From Achromobacter denitrificans NBRC 15125 (lineage in GTDB: Bacteria; Pseudomonadota; Gammaproteobacteria; Burkholderiales; Burkholderiaceae_B), in contig NZ_BCTQ01000019.1 of the NCBI RefSeq assembly GCF_001571365.1, forward strand, positions 58,701 to 122,700: a DNA stretch of 64,000 bases, given 5' to 3'. Both the position numbers and the translations under genes were made by a program. Shown in pieces: positions 46,198-58,798 of this stretch. The notes under the pieces were generated by a model. The model saw only the letters and a list, made by a program, of their open reading frames with translations. It ran no database searches and was not told the origin of the DNA. Numbering within the stretch: position 1 is the first letter of the stretch; each line of letters opens with the position of its first letter.

Positions 46198-47910
46198 ATG
46201 AATTATTCGGGCCATTCGCGCCTGCACGCCGGCCCTGTGCTGACGGCGCTCCTGGTGTTCGGCTTTCTGCTGCTGTTCCTGGCCATTCCGGTCGGAACGG
46301 TGTTCTACAGTGCCTTCGTGAACGCCGACGGCAGTTTCACGATGGGCCATTTCGGCGCCTTCTTCAAGCAGCCGCTGATGCAGGAGGCCTTCTTCAACAG
46401 CCTGTACGTGGCGGGCTGGTCGGCCCTGCTGGCCTCGCTGATCGCGGTGCCGCTGGCCTATCTCACCGTGCGCTTCGACTTCCGCGGCGCGCTCCTGATC
46501 CAGACGCTGGGCGTGCTGCCGCTGATCATGCCGCCCTTCGTCGGCGCGGTCGCCATGCAGCTGATCTTCGGCCGCTCGGGCAGCGTCAACCTGCTGCTGC
46601 AGGACTGGTTCGGCTTCACGCTGCCCTTCATGGAGGGCCTGAACGGCGTGATCTTCGTGGAAGCGCTGCACTACTTTCCGTTCATCCTGATGAACCTGGT
46701 GGTGGCGTTGCGCAATATCGACGGCGCAATGGAAGAAGCGGCGCTCAACCTGGGATCGCGCGGCTTCCGCCTGTTCCGCCGGGTGATCTTCCCGCTGGCG
46801 CTGCCGGGCTACGTGGCGGGCGCCTCGCTGGTGTTCGTGAAGGTCTTCGACGACCTGGGCACGCCGCTGGTCCTGGGCACCACCAACATGCTGGCGCCGC
46901 AGGCCTACCTGCGCATCACGCAGGTGGGCCTGGAGGATCCGCTGGGCTACGTCATCAGCGTGATCATGGTCGGGTTCTCGATCCTGGCGCTGTGGCTGTC
47001 GGCCCGGGTGCTCAAGGGCAAGGACTATTCCACCCTGCAAAAGGGCGGCAGCTCCATCCACAAACGCAGCCTGCGGCCCGCGGAAAGCGTGCTGGCCTAC
47101 GGCTGGATCATCCTGGTGCTGCTGCTGGTGCTGTCGCCGCACATGGGCGTGCTGCTGCTGTCCCTGGCCAGCGTCTGGAGCTTCGCGCCGCTGCCCGACG
47201 GCTACACCCTGGCGCACTATTCGGCCGTGTTCTCCGAATCCCAGGGCATGATTGCCAACACCCTGCTCTACTGCGGCCTGGCCGCGGGCGTGGACGTGAT
47301 CCTGGGCACCGCCATCGCCTATCTCATGCTGCGCACCCGGCTGCCCGCCCGCCAGTGGCTGGACTTCCTGGCCTCCGCGGCGCTGGCGATCCCGGGCATC
47401 GTGCTGGCCATCGGTTTCCTGCGCACGTTCCGCGGCATCGAGCTGCCGGGCACCGGCACCTTGTTGACCTCGTCGTGGATCATCATCATGATCGCCTACT
47501 CGGTGCGCCGGCTGCCCTATGCCCTGCGCTCTTGCGTGGCGTCGCTGCAGCAGATAAACATATCGCTGGAGGAAGCCGCGCAATCGCTGGGCGCAACCCG
47601 CATGAGCACCATACGGCGCGTGGTGGTGCCGCTGATGGCCGGCGGCATGCTGGCGGGCTTCGTCACCAGCTTCGTGACGGCGGCCGTCGAACTGTCGGCC
47701 ACCATCATGCTCGTGACGAAGGACAGCCAGGCCCCCATGAGCTACGGCATTTACCTGTACATGCAGAGCGCCGCGGGCCGTGGCCCCGGCGCCGCGCTCG
47801 GCGTCCTGGCGGTGGCCGCGGTCGCCATCGGCACTTATATCTCGCACCTGCTGGTGGAACGCGCGCAGACGCGCCAGCGGCCGGCGCGCCACGAAGGGGA
47901 AACGGAATGA
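46198..47910 (+). CDS. ABC importer permease, two FbpB-like halves fused
   Basis: A 570-residue permease with about 12 membrane segments and two EAA-type loops: EEAALNLGSRGFRLFRRVIFP in the first half and EEAAQSLGATRMSTIRRVVVP in the second. One chain thus supplies both channel halves, as in FbpB/PhnU2-type importers. Follows the binding protein by 80 bases and overlaps the ATPase gene by 4 bases. Confidence 0.9.
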   Translation: MNYSGHSRLHAGPVLTALLVFGFLLLFLAIPVGTVFYSAFVNADGSFTMGHFGAFFKQPLMQEAFFNSLYVAGWSALLASLIAVPLAYLTVRFDFRGALLIQTLGVLPLIMPPFVGAVAMQLIFGRSGSVNLLLQDWFGFTLPFMEGLNGVIFVEALHYFPFILMNLVVALRNIDGAMEEAALNLGSRGFRLFRRVIFPLALPGYVAGASLVFVKVFDDLGTPLVLGTTNMLAPQAYLRITQVGLEDPLGYVISVIMVGFSILALWLSARVLKGKDYSTLQKGGSSIHKRSLRPAESVLAYGWIILVLLLVLSPHMGVLLLSLASVWSFAPLPDGYTLAHYSAVFSESQGMIANTLLYCGLAAGVDVILGTAIAYLMLRTRLPARQWLDFLASAALAIPGIVLAIGFLRTFRGIELPGTGTLLTSSWIIIMIAYSVRRLPYALRSCVASLQQINISLEEAAQSLGATRMSTIRRVVVPLMAGGMLAGFVTSFVTAAVELSATIMLVTKDSQAPMSYGIYLYMQSAAGRGPGAALGVLAVAAVAIGTYISHLLVERAQTRQRPARHEGETE

Positions 47911-48992
47911 AGAAGGTCAGCGTCGAATGCCGCAATATCCGGCTGTCCTACGGCAAGACCGAAGTGCTGAAGGACGTGAACATCCACATCGAGCCGGGCG
48001 AGTTCTTCGCCCTGCTCGGCCCCTCGGGCTCGGGAAAGTCCACGCTGCTGCGCCTGATCGCCGGCTTCAACCGCCATAGCGCGGGCCAGCTCCTGGTCGA
48101 CGGCAAGGACATCAGCGCCACGCCTCCGTGGAACCGCAACATCGGCATGGTGTTCCAGAACTACGCGCTGTGGCCGCACATGACGGTCTGGGACAACGTG
48201 GCTTTCGGGCTGGTGGAGCGCAAGCTGCCGCGCGCCGAGATCCACGCCAAGGTCGAGGCCGCCCTGGACCTGGTGGGCCTGTCCCAGTACGCCAAGCGCC
48301 GTCCCAACCAACTGTCCGGCGGCCAGCAGCAACGCGTGGCGCTGGCCCGCACCATCGTCATCGAGCCGCAGGTGCTACTGCTGGACGAACCCCTGTCCAA
48401 CCTGGACAAGAAACTGCGCGTTCAGATGCGCCAGGACCTGCTCAGCCTGCAACGCCGGCTGGGCATCACCACCATCTTCGTCACGCACGACCAGGAAGAA
48501 GCCATGACCACCGCCGACCGCATGGCGGTGCTGGACCACGGCGTGGTGCAACAGATCGGCGCGCCCAGCACGCTGTTCGACTACCCGGTGAACCGTTTCG
48601 TGGCCAACTTCGTCGGCACGATGAACGTGCTGGAAGGCGAAGTGCGCGAGCGCACCAGCGGCAGCGTGGTGCTGGCGGTGGAAGGCGTGGGCGACCTGCG
48701 CCTGCCGATCTCCGGCGACGCGCCGTCCGCCTCCCGGCTGGCGGCCAGCTTCCGCCCGCACACGGTGCAGATCGAAATGGCCGACGGCCTGGGCGACGCG
48801 CGCTACGTCTGGCTGCCGGGCACCGTGGAAAGCAGCGAATTCCTGGGTGAATTCACCCGCTACCAGGTCCAGATCGGCGAACAGCGCCTGACGGCCGACC
48901 AGTCGCACCTGGCCGGGCTGTCGCCCTTTCCCGTGGGCGCGCCGGTATCGATAGGCCTGGAGCCTACCCAGGTGCGCTTGCTGGCGGCCTGA
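47907..48992 (+). CDS. ABC importer ATPase (FbpC/PotA-like)
   Basis: A 361-residue ATPase: Walker A GPSGSGKS (about residues 39-46), Q-loop FQNYALWPHMTV, signature [14 protein letters not shown], Walker B VLLLDEPLSNLDKKLR, switch histidine VTHDQEEAMT, then a C-terminal TOBE regulatory domain from about residue 240. The ATG overlaps the permease stop in ATGA, so translation is coupled. Confidence 0.93.
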   Translation: MKKVSVECRNIRLSYGKTEVLKDVNIHIEPGEFFALLGPSGSGKSTLLRLIAGFNRHSAGQLLVDGKDISATPPWNRNIGMVFQNYALWPHMTVWDNVAFGLVERKLPRAEIHAKVEAALDLVGLSQYAKRRPNQLSGGQQQRVALARTIVIEPQVLLLDEPLSNLDKKLRVQMRQDLLSLQRRLGITTIFVTHDQEEAMTTADRMAVLDHGVVQQIGAPSTLFDYPVNRFVANFVGTMNVLEGEVRERTSGSVVLAVEGVGDLRLPISGDAPSASRLAASFRPHTVQIEMADGLGDARYVWLPGTVESSEFLGEFTRYQVQIGEQRLTADQSHLAGLSPFPVGAPVSIGLEPTQVRLLAA

Positions 48993-49002
48993 ATCCGCCG
49001 CC

Positions 49003-49911
49003 ATGGAAATCTATCAAATCCGCGCCTTCGTGACCGTGGCCCGCCTGGGCAACCTCACGAAGGCCGCCGAGGCGCTCTCCCTGACCCAGCCCGCCGTCAC
49101 CGCGCAGATCAAGGCGCTGGAGCAGAGCCTGGGAGTGGCGCTGTTCGACCGCAGCGGCGGCCGGCTGGCGCTGGCCAAGGCCGGCGAGGTGCTGCTGCCC
49201 ACGGCGGAATCGCTACTGGTGCTGGGCGCGCAGTTCAAGTCCGAGGCCCAGCAATTGCAGGGCAGCCTGCACGGCGCGGTGGAGCTGGGCGTGCCCAGCG
49301 AAAAACCCGACTTCCTGCGGCTGGGCGAACTGGCCTCGGCGGTCACGCAGCGTCTGCCCCTGGTCGAGCTCAAGACCCAGACGCTGCCTGCCGCCACCCT
49401 GGCGGAACAGGTCAGCACGGGGCGCCTGCCTGCCGCCCTGACCATCGCCTCCAACCCGCCGCGCGGCGTGCTGTGGCAGCCCCTGCGCAGCGTGCGCTAC
49501 CGCATCGCCCTGCCCAAGGAACACGCCGCCGTGCTCAAGCGCGGCGGCTGGAAGGAAGTGGCGCAACTGCCCTGGCTGGACGGCCCCTCCGGCAGCCACA
49601 CCCACCTGCTGCTGCGCGACATGTTCGAGCGCCACGGCCTGGCGCCGCGCGTCGTGATGCAGAACGACGACCAGGCCAACCTGGACACGCTGGTGCGCGC
49701 TGGCGCGGGCTGCGCGCTGCTGCGCGAGGAAAACGCGCTGGCCGGCGCCGCCTCCAACGACTTCATCGTCTGGGGCCAGGCGCGGGTCGACGCGGTGCTG
49801 GCGTTCATCCTGCCCTACGAACGCGCTAGCGAACCCGCGCTGGTCGCGTTAAGCTCGATCATTCAAACCATCTGGAAACCGCGCACGCCCATGGCGTCCG
49901 CCCAGATCTAG
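49003..49911 (+). CDS. LysR-family regulator
   Basis: A 302-residue LysR regulator: N-terminal helix-turn-helix (FVTVARLGNLTKAAEALSLTQPAVTAQIKALEQSLG), linker helix, and a periplasmic-binding-like effector domain ending AGAGCALLREENALAGAA. It starts 11 bases after the importer ATPase stop on the same strand, unlike the common divergent layout, so it is probably the last gene of that operon and its local regulator. Confidence 0.9.
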   Translation: MEIYQIRAFVTVARLGNLTKAAEALSLTQPAVTAQIKALEQSLGVALFDRSGGRLALAKAGEVLLPTAESLLVLGAQFKSEAQQLQGSLHGAVELGVPSEKPDFLRLGELASAVTQRLPLVELKTQTLPAATLAEQVSTGRLPAALTIASNPPRGVLWQPLRSVRYRIALPKEHAAVLKRGGWKEVAQLPWLDGPSGSHTHLLLRDMFERHGLAPRVVMQNDDQANLDTLVRAGAGCALLREENALAGAASNDFIVWGQARVDAVLAFILPYERASEPALVALSSIIQTIWKPRTPMASAQI

Positions 49912-49937
49912 CCTTATTCCCCCGCATCAAGACCGTA

Positions 49938-50582
49938 ATGACTGAAATCTGGTTCATCCGCCACGGCGAAACCGACTGGAACCGCCAGCGGCGCCTGCAA
50001 GGCTGGCAAGACATCCCCCTGAACGAATTCGGCGTCAACCAGGCCAGCCTCCTGGCCTCGCGCATGCGCGAGGAAGCCCGCCAGACCCCGATCCACGCGA
50101 TCTACAGCAGCGACCTGCAGCGCGCCCACGCCACCGCCGTGCCCGTCTCCGAACAGCTGGGCCTGCGCGTCCGGGTGGAACCCGGCATCCGCGAGCGCGG
50201 CTTCGGCGTGCTCGAAGGCCTGGACCACGACCGTATCGATGTCCTCGCCCCCGAAGCCGCCGCCGCCTGGAAAAGCCGTGACCCGCTGCGCCCGCTGGAC
50301 GGCGGCGAAACCCTGGGCCAGTTCCAGTCCCGCGTGATCTCCACCGTCGATGACATCGCCAGCCGCCACGATGACGAGCGCATCCTGATGTTCACGCACG
50401 GCGGCGTGCTCGACATCATCTGGCGCCACGCCTCCGGCGTCCCGCTGAACGCCCCGCGCGACGCCGCGCTGCTCAACGTCAGCATTAACCGCGTCGGCGT
50501 GCAGGGCCGCAAGTGGGAAGTCCTGAATTGGGGCGACGTGAGCCACGTGGACGCCGAAGTCGGCAACGACGTAGTGCCGTAA
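49938..50582 (+). CDS. Histidine phosphatase family protein (GpmB/CobC-like)
   Basis: A 214-residue phosphatase of the phosphoglycerate-mutase superfamily. FIRHGETDWNRQRRLQGW carries the phosphohistidine (His11), SSDLQRAHATA the second arginine, ERGFGVLEGL the acidic residue and FTHGGVLDII the second histidine. Substrate is not predictable: relatives act on phosphoglycerate, alpha-ribazole phosphate and other phosphoesters. It lies 27 bases after the lysR gene. Confidence 0.9.
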   Translation: MTEIWFIRHGETDWNRQRRLQGWQDIPLNEFGVNQASLLASRMREEARQTPIHAIYSSDLQRAHATAVPVSEQLGLRVRVEPGIRERGFGVLEGLDHDRIDVLAPEAAAAWKSRDPLRPLDGGETLGQFQSRVISTVDDIASRHDDERILMFTHGGVLDIIWRHASGVPLNAPRDAALLNVSINRVGVQGRKWEVLNWGDVSHVDAEVGNDVVP

Positions 50583-50619
50583 CACCCGCCAACGCCCGAC
50601 ACCGCAAGACACCCATAAG

Positions 50620-50652
50620 CCCCAAAAGGCCGCCCGCGCGGCCGGTTTGGGG
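50620..50652 (+). terminator. Hairpin after the histidine phosphatase gene
   Basis: CCCCAAA/TTTGGGG and GGCCGC/GCGGCC form a 13-bp stem with a small bulge, 38 bases after the stop. No T run follows. Confidence 0.5.
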
Positions 50653-50747
50653 GCGACCCCGCAAGATCTTCAGAACCGCAAAGACTCGCGGCAAAAAATG
50701 CCAAGCACCCTGCCCGCCACGGCGGCCAGGAAACTTGCGCTTCACGA

Positions 50748-50911
50748 GCCGGCGGCTTCGGGGGCCTGGGGCGAGCGGGGAGTCGATAAGCCCGGGGGAA
50801 TCTGAAGGGAAGGCCGAAGGCCTGGACGAAGATGACGAAGGGGAAGTCCGGCGCCGGCGCGCCGGACCGCAATCGTTGACCCGCTCGCCCCAGGCCCCCG
50901 AAGCCGCCGGC
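50748..50911. repeat. 164-bp element with perfect 32-bp inverted arms
   Basis: Bases 50748-50779 are the exact reverse complement of 50880-50911. The 100-bp interior contains two more hairpins: a perfect 9-bp stem at 50846-50867 (GTCCGGCGC/GCGCCGGAC) and AGGCC/GGCCT at 50811-50823. It sits between two convergent genes. No target-site duplication is seen at the ends and the open frames crossing it do not look coding. It could be a MITE-like element or a large bidirectional terminator. Confidence 0.85.
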
Positions 50912-50957
50912 GTCTAAAGAACCAGAGTCCTTTCAATAAGCCCAGCAAGGCAAACGT

Positions 50958-51722
50958 TCAGCCCTGCTTGCGCGGCTTACGCGGCGCATTCCGCGCCAAC
51001 CGGTCATAAACGGCATTGGGCAGCAGCCGCATCAACTTCGCCACCACTCCCATCTGCCACGGAATCACCGTATACGAAGTCCCCCGCCCGATCGCCGCAT
51101 GCGCGCGCTGCGCAAAGGCGTCCGCCTCCATCAGAAACGGCATCGAATACGGATTGTGCGCCGTCATCGCCGTCTTGATATACCCCGGCGCAATCGTCAC
51201 CACCCGCACGCCCTCGCCCGCCAACTCCAGGCGCAGGCTCTCGCAGTACGTCACCACCGCCGACTTCGAAGCGCTGTAGGCCCCCGCACCCGGCAACCCA
51301 CGCACCCCCGCCACGCTCGCGATGCCCACCAGCCGCCCCGACTTCGCCGCCCGCATCGACTCGATAAACGGCTCAAAGGTCGACACCGTCGCCAGCAGAT
51401 TCGTATCGACGATAGCCTTGAACACCTCGTAATCCTCGCCGTGCTCCGTCAAGGTCCCGGCGCTGATGCCCGCGCTGGCGATCACGACATCCACCCGCCC
51501 CTGGCAGAACGCAATGAAATCCCGGGCCGCCGCATGCAGAGCCTCGCGGTCGCGCACGTCCACCGCATAGCAGCGGTGCTCCCCCGGCAGGCTCTCGGCC
51601 AGCTCGCGCAGCGCCTCCTCGCGGCGTCCCAGCAGGCCCAGCGTCGCGCCCGCGGCGGCATACCGCTGCGCCAGCGCGCGCCCCAGGCCGCTGCTCGCGC
51701 CCGTGATAAAGACTCTATCCAT
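50958..51722 (-). CDS. Short-chain dehydrogenase/reductase
   Basis: A 254-residue classical SDR: cofactor loop FITGASSGLGRALA at the N-terminus, acidic DVRDRE, ASAGIS, the catalytic serine in GIASVAGVRGLPG and YSASK (Tyr and Lys, about residues 150-154). The C-terminal end is basic. ATG at 51722 chosen because it opens directly at the Rossmann fold; a start at 51764 lies in the carB terminator. It lies downstream of carB but is separated from it by that terminator. Substrate unknown. Confidence 0.92.
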   Translation of the reverse strand: MDRVFITGASSGLGRALAQRYAAAGATLGLLGRREEALRELAESLPGEHRCYAVDVRDREALHAAARDFIAFCQGRVDVVIASAGISAGTLTEHGEDYEVFKAIVDTNLLATVSTFEPFIESMRAAKSGRLVGIASVAGVRGLPGAGAYSASKSAVVTYCESLRLELAGEGVRVVTIAPGYIKTAMTAHNPYSMPFLMEADAFAQRAHAAIGRGTSYTVIPWQMGVVAKLMRLLPNAVYDRLARNAPRKPRKQG

Positions 51723-51749
51723 GTCTGCCCGAAGCCCTTTGTTGCGTTG

Positions 51750-51780
51750 AAAAAAATAGGGCACGCTCTCGCGTGCCCTA
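51750..51780 (-). terminator. Rho-independent terminator of carAB
   Basis: Ten-bp perfect stem TAGGGCACGC/GCGTGCCCTA, loop of 4, followed on the minus strand by seven T. 21 bases after the carB stop; it also overlaps the leader of the SDR gene. Confidence 0.93.
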
Positions 51781-51800
51781 CCCTTATACCGGTTGCCGGC

Positions 51801-55040
<3,240 letters not shown>

Positions 55041-55050
55041 GATGCAATCT

Positions 55051-56205
55051 TTACTTTTGGCCGGACATCAGGCTGATGAACTTGTCGAACAGTTCGAGGA
55101 TGTCGTGCGGACCGGGGCTGGCTTCGGGGTGGCCCTGGAAGCAGAAGGCCGGACGGTCGGTGAGCTCGAAGCCTTGCAGCGTGCCGTCGAACAGCGAAAC
55201 GTGCGTCACGCGCGCGTTGGCCGGCAGGCTGGCCGCGTCGACCGCGAAGCCGTGGTTCTGGCTGGTGATGAACACGCGCTTGGACGCCAGGTCCTGCACG
55301 GGATGGTTCGCGCCATGGTGGCCGGTCTTCATCTTGAGCGTCTTGCCGCCCAGCGCCAGACCCATGATCTGGTGGCCCAGGCAGATGCCGAACACGGGCA
55401 GCTTCTTGTCCAGGAAGGCGCGCGTGGCGTCGATGGCGTAGTCGCAGGGCTCGGGATCGCCAGGGCCGTTGGACAGGAACACGCCGTCCGGATTCAGCTT
55501 GAACACTTCTTCGGCGCTGGTCTGGGCCGGCACCAGCGTCACGCGGCAGCCGCGGTCGGCCAACAGGCGCAGGATGTTGGTCTTGGTGCCGAAGTCGTAG
55601 GCGACGACGTGGAACTTGGACTGGTCGGGCTTGGAAAAGCCTTCGCCCAGTTGCCAGGTGCCTTCGGTCCATTCGGCGCTGGCCTTGACCGACACGACCT
55701 TGGCCAGATCCTGGCCGGCCATGCCGGCAAAGCCCTGGGCCAGTTCGACGGCGCGCTCGGCGTCGGTGCCGACGAAGATGCAGCCGCCCTGGGCGCCCTT
55801 CTCGCGCAGGATGCGGGTGAGCTTGCGGGTGTCGATGCCGGAAATGGCGACGATGCCCTGCTCGGAGAGGTACTCAGGCAACGATTGCGTGGAACGGAAG
55901 TTCGACACGCGGGCGGGACAGTCGCGGACCACCAGGCCAGCGGCATAGACGCGATTGGCTTCCACGTCCTCGGCGTTGACGCCGGTATTGCCGATGTGCG
56001 GATAGGTCAACGTGACGATCTGGCCGCTATAGCTGGGATCGGTGAGAATTTCCTGGTACCCGGTCATCGCGGTGTTGAACACCACTTCGGCAACGGTATG
56101 CCCAGGCGCACCGATCGACACGCCTCGAAAAATGGTACCGTCCGCCAGAGCCAGAATTGCAGGAGGGAAGCGGTTGATCCCCTCGGGAAAAAGTTGCGGC
56201 AGCAC
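55051..56205 (-). CDS. carA: Carbamoyl phosphate synthase small subunit, GTG start
   Basis: A 384-residue glutamine amidotransferase subunit. N-terminal [14 protein letters not shown] and [21 protein letters not shown]; class I amidotransferase triad from FGICLGHQ (Cys about 272) and QGHPEASPG (His, Glu). It supplies ammonia to CarB. The start is read as GTG at 56205 with only a GGGG-type site; no better start is present without losing family sequence. Confidence 0.97.
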   Translation of the reverse strand: MLPQLFPEGINRFPPAILALADGTIFRGVSIGAPGHTVAEVVFNTAMTGYQEILTDPSYSGQIVTLTYPHIGNTGVNAEDVEANRVYAAGLVVRDCPARVSNFRSTQSLPEYLSEQGIVAISGIDTRKLTRILREKGAQGGCIFVGTDAERAVELAQGFAGMAGQDLAKVVSVKASAEWTEGTWQLGEGFSKPDQSKFHVVAYDFGTKTNILRLLADRGCRVTLVPAQTSAEEVFKLNPDGVFLSNGPGDPEPCDYAIDATRAFLDKKLPVFGICLGHQIMGLALGGKTLKMKTGHHGANHPVQDLASKRVFITSQNHGFAVDAASLPANARVTHVSLFDGTLQGFELTDRPAFCFQGHPEASPGPHDILELFDKFISLMSGQK

Positions 56206-56244
56206 AGTAAACCCCGGTTTTAGAATCGATAATCAAACCTTCGG

Positions 56245-56250
56245 ATTATA
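56245..56250 (-). promoter_or_regulatory. Candidate -10 of carAB
   Basis: A perfect minus-strand TATAAT 40 bases before the carA start, in an AT-richer patch between the divergent carA and tal genes. No good -35 at 16-18 bases, so an activator or extended contacts may be needed. Confidence 0.45.
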
Positions 56251-56423
56251 CCTTGAGCGGCCGTTTTTCCCGGCGAACCGCGCCAAATAAGGCCGGAAAC
56301 GGTGTTTTGGCCCGTTTTCCCGCGCCCCGCCACCCCCTCCCTCGTCCGGCCGACAGCGCCCTGGCGGCCTCGGTGATACGCTAGGACACCTTCAACCCTA
56401 GCCAGCTGCGAGCCGTATCGTCC

Positions 56424-57377
56424 ATGTCCAGTCAACTTGACGCCTTGCGCAACCACACCACCGTCGTCGCCGACACGGGGGATTTCGAAGCCATGAAGGC
56501 GCTGCGTCCCACCGACGCCACCACCAACCCGTCCCTTATTCTCAAGGCCGTCCAGCAGGACGCCTACCGTCCGCTGCTTGAAAAAACCGCGCGCGAGCAC
56601 CGCGGCGCATCGACGCCCGAGCTCATGGACCGCCTGCTGGTCGCCTTCGGCGGCGCCATCCTGGATATCGTGCCCGGACGCGTCTCCACCGAAGTCGACG
56701 CCCGCCTGTCCTTCGACACCCGCGCCACCATCGAGCGCGCGCGCAGCCTGATCGCCCTGTACGAGGCCGCCGGCGTGCCGCGCGAGCGCGTGCTGATCAA
56801 GATCGCCTCGACCTGGGAAGGCATCCAGGCCGCCCGCGCCCTGCAGTCCGAGGGCGTGCGCTGCAACCTGACCCTGTTGTTCTCCCTGCCCCAGGCCGTG
56901 GCCTGCGCGGACGCCCACGTCCAGCTCATCTCGCCCTTCGTGGGCCGCATCTACGACTGGCACAAGAAGGCCGCCGGCGCGTCGTGGGTGGAAGACGAGC
57001 GCGCGGGCGCCCAGGATCCGGGCGTGCAATCCGTTACCCGGATCTACCACTACTACAAGCATTTCGGCATCGCCACCGAGATCATGGGCGCGAGCTTCCG
57101 CAACGTGGGCCAGATCCTGGCGCTGTCGGGCTGCGACCTGCTCACCATCAGCCCCGACCTGCTGACCAAGCTGGCCAGCACCCCGGGCGACGCCCCGGCG
57201 CAACTGCGCGCCGGCGACGCGCCCGCCGACATCGCCCGCATCGGCGCGGACGAAGTCACGTTCCGCACCCTGCTCAACGAAGACGCGATGGCCAGCGAGA
57301 AGCTGTCGGAAGGCATCCGCCTGTTCGTCGCGGACGCGGTCAAGCTGGATGCGCTGATCGAGGCGCAGCGCGCCTGA
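56424..57377 (+). CDS. tal: Transaldolase
   Basis: A 317-residue TalB-type enzyme of the pentose phosphate pathway. The Schiff-base lysine is Lys126 in [22 protein letters not shown] near residue 31 and the [11 protein letters not shown] strand are typical, with [10 protein letters not shown] phosphate-binding residues following. Alone on the plus strand, divergent from carA and convergent with the next gene. Confidence 0.97.
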   Translation: MSSQLDALRNHTTVVADTGDFEAMKALRPTDATTNPSLILKAVQQDAYRPLLEKTAREHRGASTPELMDRLLVAFGGAILDIVPGRVSTEVDARLSFDTRATIERARSLIALYEAAGVPRERVLIKIASTWEGIQAARALQSEGVRCNLTLLFSLPQAVACADAHVQLISPFVGRIYDWHKKAAGASWVEDERAGAQDPGVQSVTRIYHYYKHFGIATEIMGASFRNVGQILALSGCDLLTISPDLLTKLASTPGDAPAQLRAGDAPADIARIGADEVTFRTLLNEDAMASEKLSEGIRLFVADAVKLDALIEAQRA

Positions 57378-57413
57378 CGGAGCGCGCGCCGGCCACCGGA
57401 TGCCGCCCGCGGC

Positions 57414-57941
57414 TTACCGGTGGTCGTGCGAGTGCACCTGCAGCGCTTCCAGGAAGCGCGACACCATGTTGTAGGCCGCGACCGTCGCGGTCAGCTCAAC
57501 CATGAGCTTATCGGACCCCATGGCGGCCCGGGCCGCCTGGAACACCGCGTCCGGCACCTGCACGTGGCGCGTCATGGCATCGGTATAGGCCAGCACCGCC
57601 TTTTCGCCCTGGCTGAAGAGGTCGGAGCCCTCCCAGGCGGACAGCGCGTCCAGCTGCGCCTGCGACACGCCTTCCTTGAGGGCGATCGGGGCGTGCTGGT
57701 CGGCCTCGTAGGGCGCGCCATTGATGACGGCCACGCGCATGATCACCAGTTCCCGGAGGTCGCCCGGCAGCGTGCTGAGCTGGCGGATGGACGTCAGGTA
57801 GTTGAGCCAGCCGCCCGCCACGGCGGGGCTGTGCAGCAGCATCTGGTACAGGTGCAGGACGCTGCCGCGCTCGGCAACGATGCGCTCGACCAGGGGCTGC
57901 GCTTCGGGATGGGTCAGGTCGGCATAAGGCAGGCGGGCCAT
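57414..57941 (-). CDS. Carboxymuconolactone decarboxylase-family protein
   Basis: A 175-residue all-helical protein of the CMD/AhpD superfamily, with the family core RELVIMRVAVINGAPYEADQHAPIALKEGVS (about residues 65-95). It has no CxxC, so it is not a peroxidase-type AhpD. ATG at 57941 with GGAG five bases upstream. Last gene of a five-gene operon with a CoA transferase and a NitT/TauT importer, 27 bases after the permease. It probably acts on, or protects against, an intermediate of the imported compound; the reaction is unknown. Confidence 0.85.
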   Translation of the reverse strand: MARLPYADLTHPEAQPLVERIVAERGSVLHLYQMLLHSPAVAGGWLNYLTSIRQLSTLPGDLRELVIMRVAVINGAPYEADQHAPIALKEGVSQAQLDALSAWEGSDLFSQGEKAVLAYTDAMTRHVQVPDAVFQAARAAMGSDKLMVELTATVAAYNMVSRFLEALQVHSHDHR

Positions 57942-57968
57942 GGGCACTCCGTAAGGATGTCGGGGGGT

Positions 57969-58766
57969 TCAGAGCTTTTCGGTTTCGCCGGAGCGCGGCT
58001 GCCATTTCATCAGGCGTTTTTCGCCCACGCCGACGATGGCGTCCAGGACCAGCGCGAAGGCCGTCAGCACGATGATGCCCGCGAACACGGTGTTCACGTC
58101 GAAGGTGCCCTCGGCCTGCAGGATCAGGTAGCCGACGCCGCTCGCCGAGCCCAGGTATTCGCCGACCACCGCGCCCACGAAGGCCAGGCCCACGGAGGTG
58201 TGCAGGCTGGAGAACACCCAGCTCGTGGCCGAGGGCAGGTATACGTGCCGCAGCAGCTGGCGCTGGCGCGCGCCCAGCATCCTGGCGTTGTCCAGCAGGG
58301 TCGGGCTGACTTCGCGCACGCCCTGGTAGACGTTGAAGAAGACGATGAAGAACACCAGCGTGACCGCCAGCGCCACCTTGGACCAGATGCCCAGGCCGAA
58401 CCACATGCCGAAGATGGGCGCCAGGATGACGCGCGGCATCGAATTGGCGGCCTTGATGTAGGGGTCCAGGATCGCGCTGGCGCGCGGCGACAGGCCCAGC
58501 CACAGGCCGAAGCCCAGGCCGGCGATGGTGCCGATGAAAAAGGCCAGCACGGTTTCGGTCAGCGTCACGCCCAGGTGGGTGTAGATGTCCGCGTTGGTGA
58601 CGAACCAGGCCCAGATGCGGCCCCACACCTTCAGCGGCTCGCCGAAGAAGAACGCCACCTTGGGATCGCGCGAGGCGAAATGCCACACGAGCAGGATCAC
58701 GGCCAGCAACAGCAATTGCCAGAAGCGCAGGCTGGCCGAGCCAGGCTTGATCGAGGACTTAGACAT
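57969..58766 (-). CDS. NitT/TauT-family ABC permease (SsuC-like)
   Basis: A 265-residue permease with six hydrophobic segments and the coupling loop DNARMLGARQRQLLRHVYLP (about residues 155-175). Opening SLRFWQLLLLAVILLVWHFAS is the first helix. ATG at 58766 with a GGAG site. The family imports taurine, sulfonates, nitrate, pyrimidine precursors and aromatic acids. Confidence 0.92.
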   Translation of the reverse strand: MSKSSIKPGSASLRFWQLLLLAVILLVWHFASRDPKVAFFFGEPLKVWGRIWAWFVTNADIYTHLGVTLTETVLAFFIGTIAGLGFGLWLGLSPRASAILDPYIKAANSMPRVILAPIFGMWFGLGIWSKVALAVTLVFFIVFFNVYQGVREVSPTLLDNARMLGARQRQLLRHVYLPSATSWVFSSLHTSVGLAFVGAVVGEYLGSASGVGYLILQAEGTFDVNTVFAGIIVLTAFALVLDAIVGVGEKRLMKWQPRSGETEKL

Positions 58767-58798
58767 CTCGCTACTCCGGAGGGCCGGGCCTGTCGGCC

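Noticed and set aside
50513..50917. Open frames crossing the 164-bp inverted-repeat element
   Set aside because: They exist because the palindrome is GC-rich and stop-poor; the translations are arginine/proline/alanine rich with no family resemblance.
57414..57941. Loss of the CxxC active site in an AhpD-like protein
   Set aside because: Many CMD-family proteins naturally carry no cysteine pair at this position, so it is a subgroup feature and not a defect.
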